Positions 25,485 to 33,604 of a DNA stretch of 64,000 nt are shown here, one piece after another. Source of the stretch: Lentisalinibacter sp964427415 (GTDB lineage Bacteria; Pseudomonadota; Gammaproteobacteria; Steroidobacterales; Woeseiaceae); contig CAYRUH010000011.1 of assembly GCA_964427415.1 (NCBI GenBank), forward strand, positions 27,761 through 91,760, read 5' to 3'. The notes beneath the pieces were generated by a model. The model ran no database searches. It worked only from the letters and a program-made list of their open reading frames with translations, and was not told the DNA's origin. Numbering within the stretch: position 1 is the stretch's first letter; every line of letters starts with the position of its first letter. A program made the position numbers and the translations under genes.

Positions 25485-25800
25485 TCACCGTTGCAGGCTC
25501 CGGGCCCGGCTTGCCGCAACCTCTCCCGGCTCGATCGAATCGTCTCCCTGCATGACCAGTTCCCGGTCGTACACCAGACCGCTTCCGTTGAGGCCGTCCC
25601 GGTGGTCCGGCAGTCTGTTGGCCACCGCCTTGTGGCGGCGATCGCAGCGACGATGCGTGGCATGTTCGATAACGGTGCCGCCAGCACGACACCGTCGGGC
25701 CGGGTCTGCTCGATGAGCGATGCGAGCTCTTTCCCCATGTCCTCGCGATGGTAATCGCAAGGATGGATCAGCAGTTCGTAATTGGCGGTGCGGCAGGCGT
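25485..25800 (-). pseudogene. Remnant of a LacI-family transcriptional regulator
   Basis: Two pieces in different frames match the effector domain of LacI regulators. The first, about 25620-25810, reads TANYELLIHPCDYHREDMG, then LIEQTRPDGVVLAAPLS. The second, about 25485-25620, reads HRDGLNGSGLVYDRELVMQG and continues DDSIEPGEVAAS. The helix-turn-helix, the centre of the effector domain and the C-terminus are missing. The remnant abuts the 3' end of the GH17 gene, so the N-terminal part was replaced or deleted. It lies within a locus that carries three LacI-type operators. It was probably once the local repressor. Confidence 0.7.
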
Positions 25801-25805
25801 CCTGC

Positions 25806-26807
25806 TCAGCGGCTGACGGCCCTTTCGACATCTCTGCCGGCGTCGGGGATCAGATCGGCGAACGGCTCTTGCATGACGAGTTTCGGCGTCCGCTCGACGG
25901 TGAACAGGCCCCAGTGCTTCTCCGGCTCGAGGGGGTCCGGCGAGCCTTTCCACGGCTCGTCGAAGGCCTCGAAGACGAAGGCCAGGATCTCCTCCTCGGT
26001 GGTCCAATCGATCAGTTGCTCGTAGTAGCTTGCCTGCAGCTCCTCGGAGGCGTTATGCGGCTCGATGCCCCGTCCGTTGGCCGCCGTCGGCCAGCCGGCC
26101 TCGGTGATCACCACCGGCATGCCGGGATAATGATCGGCCACCGAGTGATAGTTCTGCTTCGTGTATTCCAGCGCGTCGTGGATGGACCGGTACTCCCACG
26201 CGGGGTAGGTGTGCACGGCGATGAAGTCCAGGACCTCCGCCAGCGGCTCCAGCTTGTAGGTCCATGGCACGTAGTTCTCGCAGAACGTCACCGGCTGCGC
26301 GATGCGGCTGCCGATGGTCGTGGCGTACTCGACCAGGCGCTCGACCGGCACCATGTGATCGGTCCACTCGACGCTGGCCTCATTGCCGACCGAGACGGCG
26401 AGGACGCTGTTGCGATACTCCCTGGACAGCGCGACCAGCCGCTCCAGCCCCTGCTCGTTGCCACGGCGGTTGGCGGCCAGCGTCTCGTCGTCGAATTCCG
26501 CGCCCCACGGGCAATGCGGATTGCTCATCTCTGCCGCCATGTCGAGGCCGAGCATGACGTGGAGGTCGAGGTCCTCGTCGCGGATGACCTGCAGCACGGT
26601 CTCCGCATGGGGACTGCAGTCGTAGAGGCGGAGGAAGCTCCAGTTGCGCCGCAGTATCAGCAGGTCTTCGCGGATCTGCTCGTAAGAGGGAAAGACCCGT
26701 TCGATCGGGCTCTGCCCTTCGCGGTAGCCGGAATAGCAGATCGCGTTGCCGTGGGCCAGCCGGTGTCCCGAGGTGTCGGCCATGAGGGTCTTCAGCCTGT
26801 CAAACAT
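25806..26807 (-). CDS. GH17 family glycoside hydrolase (cytoplasmic), second copy
   Basis: A 333-aa (beta/alpha)8 enzyme with GH17 hallmarks: acid/base Glu143 in VSVGNEASVEW and nucleophile Glu236 in VVITEAGWPTA. Supporting strands are FLRLYDCS and FIAVHTYPAWE. GH17 enzymes cleave or transfer beta-1,3-glucosyl units. No signal peptide is seen, so it acts in the cytosol on imported oligosaccharides. The ATG at 26807 overlaps the stop of the preceding GH17 gene (ATGTTTGA), which implies coupled translation. An upstream ATG at 26822 is also possible. The closing part, EKHWGLFTVERTPKLVM, is conserved with the neighbouring GH17. Confidence 0.85.
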   Translation of the reverse strand: MFDRLKTLMADTSGHRLAHGNAICYSGYREGQSPIERVFPSYEQIREDLLILRRNWSFLRLYDCSPHAETVLQVIRDEDLDLHVMLGLDMAAEMSNPHCPWGAEFDDETLAANRRGNEQGLERLVALSREYRNSVLAVSVGNEASVEWTDHMVPVERLVEYATTIGSRIAQPVTFCENYVPWTYKLEPLAEVLDFIAVHTYPAWEYRSIHDALEYTKQNYHSVADHYPGMPVVITEAGWPTAANGRGIEPHNASEELQASYYEQLIDWTTEEEILAFVFEAFDEPWKGSPDPLEPEKHWGLFTVERTPKLVMQEPFADLIPDAGRDVERAVSR

Positions 26808-27687
26808 ACTTGGGATTCCCATCCTTGTCCCACAGGCCCCAGTAGGCGCCGACGTCGCCTTCCGAGTCCACCTTCCACGCCTCGTCGAAACTCGAAAACC
26901 AGAAGACTTCGATGCCGTCTTCCTCCGCCCAGCGGCAGGTATCGATGAAATACTTGATGGCGTTCTCCCGGGAGGGCACGGCGCCGCCCGTCGCTGTACC
27001 GATATTCGGCCAGCCGGTCTCGCTCACGATCACCCGCTTGCCGCCGCCGGCGCGAGCCGCACGCCGGTACATTTCCCGCATGTAGAGGAGCGCGTACTCC
27101 GCCGGGCAGCCCTCCCAGAACGGATAGCAGTTGGCCAGTATCACGTCGCAGGCGGCCGCAAGGCGGGGATGATCCTCGAACTCGAAATAGGCATCGACGT
27201 AGCCCACGTCGATGCCGGGGACCGCAGCCCTGACACGTTCGATATATTCGATCAGCTGATCCTCCGTCAGTTCGCCCCGCAGTAGCACCTCGTTGCCCAC
27301 GCCGAGGATGTCGGCATGGCCCGCGCTCGCGATGGCGATCGCGTTGGCGATCTCGACCTCGTTCTTCTCGAGGTCACCTTCGAGCCACGCGCCCACCATC
27401 GTGCGCAGGCCGAACTCCCGGGCGATCGCGGGGATCCGCTCGTTACCATCGGTGCAGGAGAAGGTGCGGATCCACCTCGTGTATGGCGCGATGACCGCCA
27501 GCCGCTCGCGGATCTGGTCTTCGCCGACCGTCGTGCCGGGGCCCTGCCCCTCGACGTAGGGGCTGAACGACAGGCCGTGGATCTTCTGCGCGAGGATCCC
27601 CCGCACGAGTTCCTTCAGTTCGGCCTCCGACCAGTTCGCCACGTTGATTCCGGCCAGAGACAGTTTTCTCTGATACAGGTTCGACAT
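26800..27687 (-). CDS. GH17 family glycoside hydrolase (cytoplasmic), first copy
   Basis: A 295-aa GH17 barrel. Acid/base Glu133 is in GVGNEVLLRG and nucleophile Glu223 in RVIVSETGWPNIG. The N-terminus AGINVANWSEAEL lacks a signal peptide. 'GLSFSPYVEGQGPG' and 'IRTFSCTDGNERI' are typical barrel strands. It is only distantly similar to the adjacent GH17, so the pair is not a recent duplication and the two may split hydrolysis and transglycosylation. The ribosome-binding site GAGG lies before the ATG. It is 17 bp downstream of the phosphorylase gene in the same operon. Confidence 0.88.
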   Translation of the reverse strand: MSNLYQRKLSLAGINVANWSEAELKELVRGILAQKIHGLSFSPYVEGQGPGTTVGEDQIRERLAVIAPYTRWIRTFSCTDGNERIPAIAREFGLRTMVGAWLEGDLEKNEVEIANAIAIASAGHADILGVGNEVLLRGELTEDQLIEYIERVRAAVPGIDVGYVDAYFEFEDHPRLAAACDVILANCYPFWEGCPAEYALLYMREMYRRAARAGGGKRVIVSETGWPNIGTATGGAVPSRENAIKYFIDTCRWAEEDGIEVFWFSSFDEAWKVDSEGDVGAYWGLWDKDGNPKYV

Positions 27688-27704
27688 CGGTTGACCTCTT
27701 GAAG

Positions 27705-30700
27705 CTACAGAGCCAGCAGGGTGTCCGGCTTGACGGTCACCGTCAGCCGGCGAATCCGGCCGTCGCGGCGGAACAGCGAGGCGCTGTCCCCGGCCGACAG
27801 GCCGGTCGTCTCCCGCGACTGCTCGGTGCCGTCACGGTAGGTAATGGTCAGGGAGGCAGCCGGCCCTTCCGCCAGGCGATAGACCACCGGGACCTGGCAC
27901 CAGGTGAAAGCCAGGCCGGCGTCGGGTATCGGCACGCTCGCCCACGTACCGTCGACGTCCAGGTATCGGAGCGCAGGCATTGAGTCGGCGAATTCGCGCC
28001 GGCGCAGCAGTCGCGTCTCGAATCGGGCGCAGCCCTCAGCGACACGCACGCCCAGTTCGCCGAAGCGAGCCAGCATCCCTTCTTTCACCTGGCCGGTCAT
28101 GCCGGGCTGGCGGGCTCCGCCATAGCGAGGCGTGTGCGAGTAAGGGTCGGCGGGGAATGCCCCGAAGGCTGCCGGCGTCTTGTTGAAGCCTAGTCCTGCT
28201 CGTACGCGGTAGTACTCGCCGCCCAGGCGCTGCAAAGCCTGCCTGTCCGCGCCGCCGTCCACGGCGGAGAAGAAACTCTCCTGCACGGCCAGGAGCAGCT
28301 TCGAGACCATGTGCCAGTATATGCAACCGAGGCCCTCGAAGCCGAACATCGTGCCGGAGCGCCCGGTGAAGAACTGATGGCCGAAGGTCTTCTCGAACAG
28401 CACACGCAGTGGCTCGCGGGCAGCCTCCACCTCGCCGCCGCGGGTGCGGGCCAGCTCGTCCAGCTCCGAGAGCAGGTCGCCCACGTTCGCGAACTCGGCG
28501 CTGAAGCGATAGCAGCCGTCGGCGTCCTTCAGGACGATGCGCCGGTCGCCCTCGTCCAGCAGCCGGCCGAGCAGCGGGATGTGTTCGATCTCCTGTTCCG
28601 ATATGCGGTTCTTCTCCAGGAAGTCGGGCAGCCGGCGGTCCGGATACAGCAGGAAGCTGTCCTGGTCCGCCCGATAGACGTCGCTGGCGAACAGCGATTC
28701 CAGTATGCGGCAGGCCTCGTCCGGCCCGATCGCCCCCGAGCTCAGTGCGGCGACCTGGCCTTCGAGCATCGGATAGAGGGTCTCGATACGGATGCCGTCG
28801 GCATTCTGCTCGAGGAGGTTGTAGGCGTGGTAGAGGCCGTCCTCGCGGCGGTTGTTGCCGATGCTGTGATCGGCCACGGCGAGCACGTCCGCCAGTAATT
28901 CCTCGACCTGGCTCATGGGCCGCGTCTCGCTGCCGGACAGGCGGTCGTTTGCGTAGACGGCCTCACGGTAACGGGCCGCCGCCTGGCCGAGCTCCGTGAG
29001 GGCCTCGAGGCGCCGTGCGGCGCCGATGTCACCCTCGGGTAGTGCCGTGCGCAGCCGGCCGAGCGCCGCCGCGGTCTCGTCCAGCCAGATGCAGACCTCT
29101 GCGGACAGCTCGCAGCGGCCGTCCTCGTCGCCGAGGAATTCCTGCAGGAAGCGGACATAGCGGCGCAGGTAATACAGCGTCACCATGGAAAGTCCCTGGC
29201 CGACCAGCGCGTTGTTGGCGTCGTTCCATTCCGGCCGCTGGGTGTTCATCCAGATGCCGCCGTCCACGACCAGGTTGCCGAGCTTGGCAAGCAGCGGCAC
29301 GATGAGCTTCTCGAGCAGCGTGACCAGGCGGACCTCGCCGTCCTCGTCCATCACGAGTCGCGCATCTGCGCCGATCTGCGCCTCGAGCCGCTCGATCCGA
29401 GCGGCGAGTCCCTCGTCGTAGTCGATCGTGTTCTTCGGGTCTTGCAGCAGCGCCTCGAACGGCCGGATGCGGTAGGGCACGTTGGCGTAGGCGAAGACCG
29501 GCTCGTGCAGCAGCCGGGCGAGGCGCGCCGGATGGAAGCGGCTGGAGATCTCCAGCAGTTTGAGCAGGTAGATGATCTGGTGGTCGCCCCAGTAGCCGAT
29601 GTAGCTCCAGGGGTCGTCGGGGTCTTCCACCTCCCAGTCGATGCCGCCCTTCGTGATGCGGTAGGGGTTGTAGCCGTCCATCGTGGAGGCGTTCACGAAC
29701 TTCGCGATCATGTTCTCCACGAACTCGGGATAACTGACCGCGAGCGCCTCCCAGTTCTGGAAAATGTCCCGCCAGTTGCCCTCGTACCACAGCACCGGAT
29801 AACCGTGCCGGTCCCTCAGGCGGATGGAGAAGTGGTTCCACGGCCGGCTGGGATCGCCGTGGCGCCGGCCGAAAGTGATCGGGAGATACTCGTGGCACAG
29901 GCGCTCAAGTTGACGGTCGTCCCGCTCGCGCACGGTATCCAGAAGGTCGCGGAACGCCAGCTTGTCGGGCAGCCCGTCGAGCAGCGTGGCATTGCGCTCG
30001 TACACGCGCGTATTGAAACCGCGCACCGTCTGCCGGAAGTCGCGGCCGATCACCTGGTACTGATGGGGAAAGTAGCCGCCGCGCAGCACGTTGAACAGGA
30101 CGTTGGCGTAGTGATATTGCGTGACGGTCTCTTCTGCGGTCGCCTGAAAGCCGTCGCAGCTGGACATGATGCGGGCCAGCTCGTCGGAACCTCGCCGCAC
30201 CGAGGCGTCGATGGAGGCGGCGAGTCCGCGCCGGTGACCCAGTTGCCGCGAGAGTTCAACCACTTCCGCCTGGCTCTTCTCGACGTCGGCAACGATCTGC
30301 CAGGTTTGCGCTGCTCCGGCCGGCAGCTCCAGTGTCTCATTGACGAGGAATGCTCCGCGTATGCCGCGACTGTGGTTCTCGGGGCGTACCGCACCCCCGT
30401 GCCGAAACGTCTCCACCTGTTCCGAGGAGACCAGGATGGTCGGGTCGTCGAGGCCGAGGCAGAAGGCGACGTTGGCCTTCAGCGACTCGCAGGGTTCCGC
30501 CCGGTCGGTGATGCCGGAGTAGAGGGTGAACAGCCCGAGACCGGTCTCTGTGTCGAGTTCAGTCCACTTGTAGGCGTCGACGAGGTTGCTGGAGTTGGTC
30601 TGCGCGAAGCGGGGTGTGCCCGCCGGCAGGATGTTCTGCAGACCGTCCAGCAGCTCGACGGAACGGTCGTCGCCGCTGCGATTCGTCAGCTCGCAGCGGC

Positions 30701-31184
30701 GGAGAAAGCCGTGGGTGTCGCTCGTCTCCCAGGTGTAGCGGAAGGCCAGCTCCAGATCCCCATTGATCTCCTCGAAGCACAGCCTGTTGCCGAGTACGTT
30801 CTTGTAGAGATTACGGCTGACGGTGAACTTCTCGTCCTGCTCTCGGTTGAAGGGCTCCCAGTGATGCAGGCGACCGCCGGCCTCCACACGCAGGAAGGTC
30901 CGCGGCCCGGTATGCAGATTGCTCTCGTGGATCTTGTCCACGGTCACATAGGGGAACAGAGCCGTATCCGGGGATGCCCGGCCGGCGGTGACGCCGCCCG
31001 TGGAGGAGGCGAACAGCCAGTGATCCACATTCGAGACGACAGTGATGAAGAACGGCGGCATCCGGTCGACGTTGCGGATGGCGTAATGGCGTTCATTGTC
31101 GAAGTCGACGAATTCGCCCTCGGCTTCGAGGCAATCCGTCGGCTCCATGTGCCAGGCAGTACTCAACAGTGTCTCTCCCGTCAT
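27705..31184 (-). CDS. GH149/GH94-like beta-1,3-oligoglucan phosphorylase
   Basis: A 1159-aa cytosolic protein. An N-terminal beta-sandwich (VDHWLFASSTGGVTAGR, VTVDKIHESNLHTG) precedes a large (alpha/alpha)6 barrel (NVLRGGYFPHQYQVI, WEGNWRDIFQNWEAL-like stretch, PWSYIGYWGDHQ, TQRPEWNDANNALVGQG). Near the C-terminus it has PYSHTPRYGGARQPGMTGQ and VKEG, typical of GH94/GH149/GH161 phosphorylases. Its length, GLYHAYNLL segment and laminarin neighbours favour GH149, which phosphorolyses beta-1,3-glucans to glucose-1-phosphate. The catalytic acid is not assigned; an Asp in DPWSYIGYWGDHQ is a candidate. The ATG overlaps the upstream stop as ATGA. Confidence 0.8.
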   Translation of the reverse strand: MTGETLLSTAWHMEPTDCLEAEGEFVDFDNERHYAIRNVDRMPPFFITVVSNVDHWLFASSTGGVTAGRASPDTALFPYVTVDKIHESNLHTGPRTFLRVEAGGRLHHWEPFNREQDEKFTVSRNLYKNVLGNRLCFEEINGDLELAFRYTWETSDTHGFLRRCELTNRSGDDRSVELLDGLQNILPAGTPRFAQTNSSNLVDAYKWTELDTETGLGLFTLYSGITDRAEPCESLKANVAFCLGLDDPTILVSSEQVETFRHGGAVRPENHSRGIRGAFLVNETLELPAGAAQTWQIVADVEKSQAEVVELSRQLGHRRGLAASIDASVRRGSDELARIMSSCDGFQATAEETVTQYHYANVLFNVLRGGYFPHQYQVIGRDFRQTVRGFNTRVYERNATLLDGLPDKLAFRDLLDTVRERDDRQLERLCHEYLPITFGRRHGDPSRPWNHFSIRLRDRHGYPVLWYEGNWRDIFQNWEALAVSYPEFVENMIAKFVNASTMDGYNPYRITKGGIDWEVEDPDDPWSYIGYWGDHQIIYLLKLLEISSRFHPARLARLLHEPVFAYANVPYRIRPFEALLQDPKNTIDYDEGLAARIERLEAQIGADARLVMDEDGEVRLVTLLEKLIVPLLAKLGNLVVDGGIWMNTQRPEWNDANNALVGQGLSMVTLYYLRRYVRFLQEFLGDEDGRCELSAEVCIWLDETAAALGRLRTALPEGDIGAARRLEALTELGQAAARYREAVYANDRLSGSETRPMSQVEELLADVLAVADHSIGNNRREDGLYHAYNLLEQNADGIRIETLYPMLEGQVAALSSGAIGPDEACRILESLFASDVYRADQDSFLLYPDRRLPDFLEKNRISEQEIEHIPLLGRLLDEGDRRIVLKDADGCYRFSAEFANVGDLLSELDELARTRGGEVEAAREPLRVLFEKTFGHQFFTGRSGTMFGFEGLGCIYWHMVSKLLLAVQESFFSAVDGGADRQALQRLGGEYYRVRAGLGFNKTPAAFGAFPADPYSHTPRYGGARQPGMTGQVKEGMLARFGELGVRVAEGCARFETRLLRRREFADSMPALRYLDVDGTWASVPIPDAGLAFTWCQVPVVYRLAEGPAASLTITYRDGTEQSRETTGLSAGDSASLFRRDGRIRRLTVTVKPDTLLAL

Positions 31185-31939
31185 TCCACGAGCAGCAGCG
31201 ATCCGAACAGACCGGCGTCGATCCAGCCGCGGTCTTTCGGGCCGGTGGGCACCGACTCGGAGCCGATGAAGTTCTCCCGCAGCTCGCTGCCGTCGTTGTC
31301 GCAATAAGCCAGCATCAGACCCATCTGCTTGCCCGTCTCCAGCTCGACGGGGCGGTTGTCGTCGGCACCGTCCACGTAGTCATCGCCGTAGATACGGATG
31401 GCGACCTCCCAGACGACGCCGTCGGCCGTCTGTCTCCACCGGCTCTCGACGTGGTGGGAATAGTCGCGCGCCTTGCGGTCCGTGCCAATGTCGATGGCCC
31501 GGTTATCCAGCGAGAGGTGATAGGCGAAGGCATTGTGGTTGTACTGATGCTCGCCTCCGGAGTAGTCCTCGTCGACGAAGATCTCCAGGCAGTCGTCGTC
31601 CCAGTACTGCTCGAGCGGGTCACGGTGCGCATCGAACAGCACGTCGTCGACGATCTCCGCGAGGATGTACAAGCGGTCCGCCGTCCACACCACCTTGTAT
31701 CGGCCGCGGAAGTCCGCGGCCGTGTACTCGTCTCCCAACCATCGGTATTTCAGTGCCTGCCACTGCGCGTGATCCCAGATCGCCTCGTCGCCGACGCCGT
31801 CCACGGCGGGAGCCACCGCGGCACGGGGCGCCCGGTACTCGGTCCTGTCCGCATAATGGGAGGCCTCGGCGGCCGCCGTCGTGGCCGCAAGGCATGCGAC
31901 GGCAACAGTGATGCCGCGCATGATTGGCGTGTTGATCAT
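31181..31939 (-). CDS. Exported CBM9-like carbohydrate-binding protein
   Basis: A 252-aa protein with signal peptide MINTPIMRGITVAVACLAAT, cleaved near AEAS. The body is a CBM9/DOMON-type beta-sandwich: APAVDGVGDEAIWDHAQW, YKVVWTADRLYILAEIVDD, YWDDDCLEIFVDEDYSGG and VVWEVAIRIYGDD, which is the usual order of this family. It should bind glucan ends in the periplasm or at the surface. A good GGAG ribosome-binding site precedes the ATG at 31939. It is the first gene of the minus-strand operon and is coupled by overlap to the phosphorylase. This pairs an exported binder with cytosolic enzymes. Confidence 0.8.
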   Translation of the reverse strand: MINTPIMRGITVAVACLAATTAAAEASHYADRTEYRAPRAAVAPAVDGVGDEAIWDHAQWQALKYRWLGDEYTAADFRGRYKVVWTADRLYILAEIVDDVLFDAHRDPLEQYWDDDCLEIFVDEDYSGGEHQYNHNAFAYHLSLDNRAIDIGTDRKARDYSHHVESRWRQTADGVVWEVAIRIYGDDYVDGADDNRPVELETGKQMGLMLAYCDNDGSELRENFIGSESVPTGPKDRGWIDAGLFGSLLLVE

Positions 31940-32082
31940 CTCGATCTCCGCACGCTGGCGAGCGATCCGGCGTCGGGACGTTGTTCTGTCGTTCTTCCCG
32001 GTGCTGCTCATTCTGCCGGGCTGGTCGGCCAGGCACTCCCCCGGAGCTCCGGGCGTCGCCCGGGGTCACCCCGCTGGCGGTC

Positions 32083-32111
32083 AGTATAGGTGATTTTGAC
32101 AACGCTGTCAG
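32083..32111 (-). promoter_or_regulatory. Promoter and LacI-type operator of the phosphorylase operon
   Basis: On the minus strand, CTGACA (32106-32111) and TATACT (32083-32088) form a strong -35/-10 pair with a 17-bp spacer. The operator TTGACAACGCTGTCAG (32096-32111, plus-strand reading) covers the -35 and half of the spacer. It is one base from the site at 11022-11037. The transcript would reach the CBM9-like gene about 140 bp downstream. Confidence 0.75.
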
Positions 32112-32180
32112 TGCCGCTGCACGCTGTCTCGGCCATGCCCGGGCGGGCGCGGATACGGGGTCAGTCGAGGGGGAGAGGCG

Positions 32181-32630
32181 TTAGAACCGGCTGTCGAGGA
32201 TCCGGGTCTTGATCCGCTCGAATTCCTCGTCGGTCACATAGCCGGCGTCGCGGAGCTCGCCGAGTTCTCTCAGCTGCTCGAGGGCGCGCGATATCCGGTC
32301 GTCGTCGGCCGGCGGCACAGAGGGACGGGCCGCGGACGGGGCCGTTGCGGTCCCGGTGGCGGCTGGCGTGGCGCTCGGACGGCGCTCCTGGCCCGTCCGG
32401 CTTGCCGCAGAATCGCCCGCCTGCGCCGGCATTTCGGACTGTCGGGACTCGCGCTCCTGGCGCCGGCGCTCCTCCTCCGCCCGACGTTGCGCCTCCAGCT
32501 GGATCCGCTCGTTCGCCAAACGGGCTCTCTCGGCCGCCGTGTCGGTGGACTGCGCGTTGGCCGGCAGCGCGGCCAGCATCGTTGCCAGCGCCGCCGCCAA
32601 GGCCAGTGTGGATATCCGCAAAACTCTCAT
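32181..32630 (-). CDS. Exported SHOCT-domain protein
   Basis: A 149-aa protein with signal peptide (MRVLRISTLALAAALATMLA, cleaved after ANA). Next come a charged Glu/Arg-rich helix (ERIQLEAQRRAEEERRRQE) likely to form a coiled coil, a low-complexity Ala/Pro/Thr stretch, and a C-terminal SHOCT domain (LRELGELRDAGYVTDEEFER). SHOCT domains are short helical C-terminal modules thought to mediate oligomerisation. Nothing indicates a specific function. It is monocistronic, and its reading direction places it outside the glucan operon. Confidence 0.7.
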   Translation of the reverse strand: MRVLRISTLALAAALATMLAALPANAQSTDTAAERARLANERIQLEAQRRAEEERRRQERESRQSEMPAQAGDSAASRTGQERRPSATPAATGTATAPSAARPSVPPADDDRISRALEQLRELGELRDAGYVTDEEFERIKTRILDSRF

Positions 32631-33000
32631 GCCCGAATCCTACTCCGAGACGGCTGTGCATGACCACCGGCCGCTGGCCTGCGTCGCGTTTACGCTGTCA
32701 TATCCGGAACGCACTGGATTAGACGGGCAGAATCGCCGTTTTGTCCGCAAACGTCCGTATTAGGGCGCGCATTGCCCCAGGTTACCGTCCGTGAAAAGCG
32801 AGACGGAGGGCAGGCCGTGACAGAGACCAAAATGCCGCAAGCGCTGCAGGCTATCAAGGACCGCCCCTGGATTCCGGTTCAGAAGGCGTTAGTCACCGCC
32901 TGGTTGTAGTTTACGGGGTCGATGCCGATACCTTCGCTCGCCGACACAGTCAGGCCCATAAAGCAGGATCTCGCGCCGAAAACGATCAGTAGAGCCGCCG
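32631..33000. other. Intergenic region without a convincing gene
   Basis: About 370 bp. A 30-codon GTG ORF (32817-32909, VTETKMPQALQAIKDRPW...) has no strong ribosome-binding site and no recognisable family. It could be debris. I see no hairpin with a T-run and no repeat. Confidence 0.35.
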
Positions 33001-33585
33001 TCAGTCAGGGTTTTTCTTTTCGCTCATGTACTTGCGCAGCCAGGCCCTGGCCAGCCGCAGGTCCCGCCGGCTGGTGGGCTCGGAGACCCCGACTACTCGG
33101 GCGGCCTGCTCGTGGGTCAGACCGCCGAAGTAGTGCAGCTCGAGAATCCGTGCCATGCGTTCGTCGAAACCGGCGAGCTTGGACAGGGCTTCATCGAGGT
33201 CGAGCAGATCCTCGTCCGCGCTGCGGCCGACCGCCGACTCGTCCAGCGTGACCCGCAGGGCGTCGCCGCCGCGCTTGGCGGCATTGCGGGCATTGGCGTG
33301 GTTAACCAGCAGGCGGCGCATCATGCGCGCCGCCAGCGCGTAGAAGTGCGCTCTGTTCTGCCAGTCGGTATCCAGGCCGATCAGCTTTGCGTAAGCCTCG
33401 TGCACGAGGGCCGTCGGCTGCAGCGTGTGGCCCGGCGACTCGCTGCCGAACAGGCGCCCGGCTATGCGCCGCAGTTCCCCGTAGACCAGCGGAGTGAGCG
33501 ATTCCAGGGCGGCCGCGTCTCCGTCGGCCCAGTCTCGCAGCAGGCGGGTGATCTCTCCGGCATCGGGTGGCGAGGGCTTGGTCAC
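33001..33585 (-). CDS. ECF sigma factor (TIGR02999-like)
   Basis: A 194-aa sigma-70-like protein. Region 2 spans about residues 10-95 (LESLTPLVYGELRRIAGRLF, HTLQPTALVHEAYAKLI). Region 4 spans about 130-185 (LHYFGGLTHEQAARVVGVSEPTSRRDLRLARAWL). The LQPTALVHEAY motif marks the subgroup usually encoded beside a Ser/Thr kinase. No kinase or anti-sigma factor is present here. It follows the beta-propeller gene by 19 bp and ends the hemG-propeller-ECF row. Confidence 0.85.
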   Translation of the reverse strand: MTKPSPPDAGEITRLLRDWADGDAAALESLTPLVYGELRRIAGRLFGSESPGHTLQPTALVHEAYAKLIGLDTDWQNRAHFYALAARMMRRLLVNHANARNAAKRGGDALRVTLDESAVGRSADEDLLDLDEALSKLAGFDERMARILELHYFGGLTHEQAARVVGVSEPTSRRDLRLARAWLRKYMSEKKNPD

Positions 33586-33604
33586 ACTGCCGACCGGGCA
33601 GGCG

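Noticed and set aside
23528..25831. 767-codon minus-strand ORF
   Set aside because: Mostly antisense to the GH-A glycosidase. Only its first about 80 codons carry real signal, the LacI remnant, reported as a pseudogene.
29442..31307. 621-codon plus-strand ORF opposite the phosphorylase
   Set aside because: Antisense shadow. The minus-strand protein has clear phosphorylase motifs and operon coupling.
32817..32909. 30-codon GTG ORF in the 32.6-33.0 kb gap
   Set aside because: No ribosome-binding site, very short and without a recognisable family.
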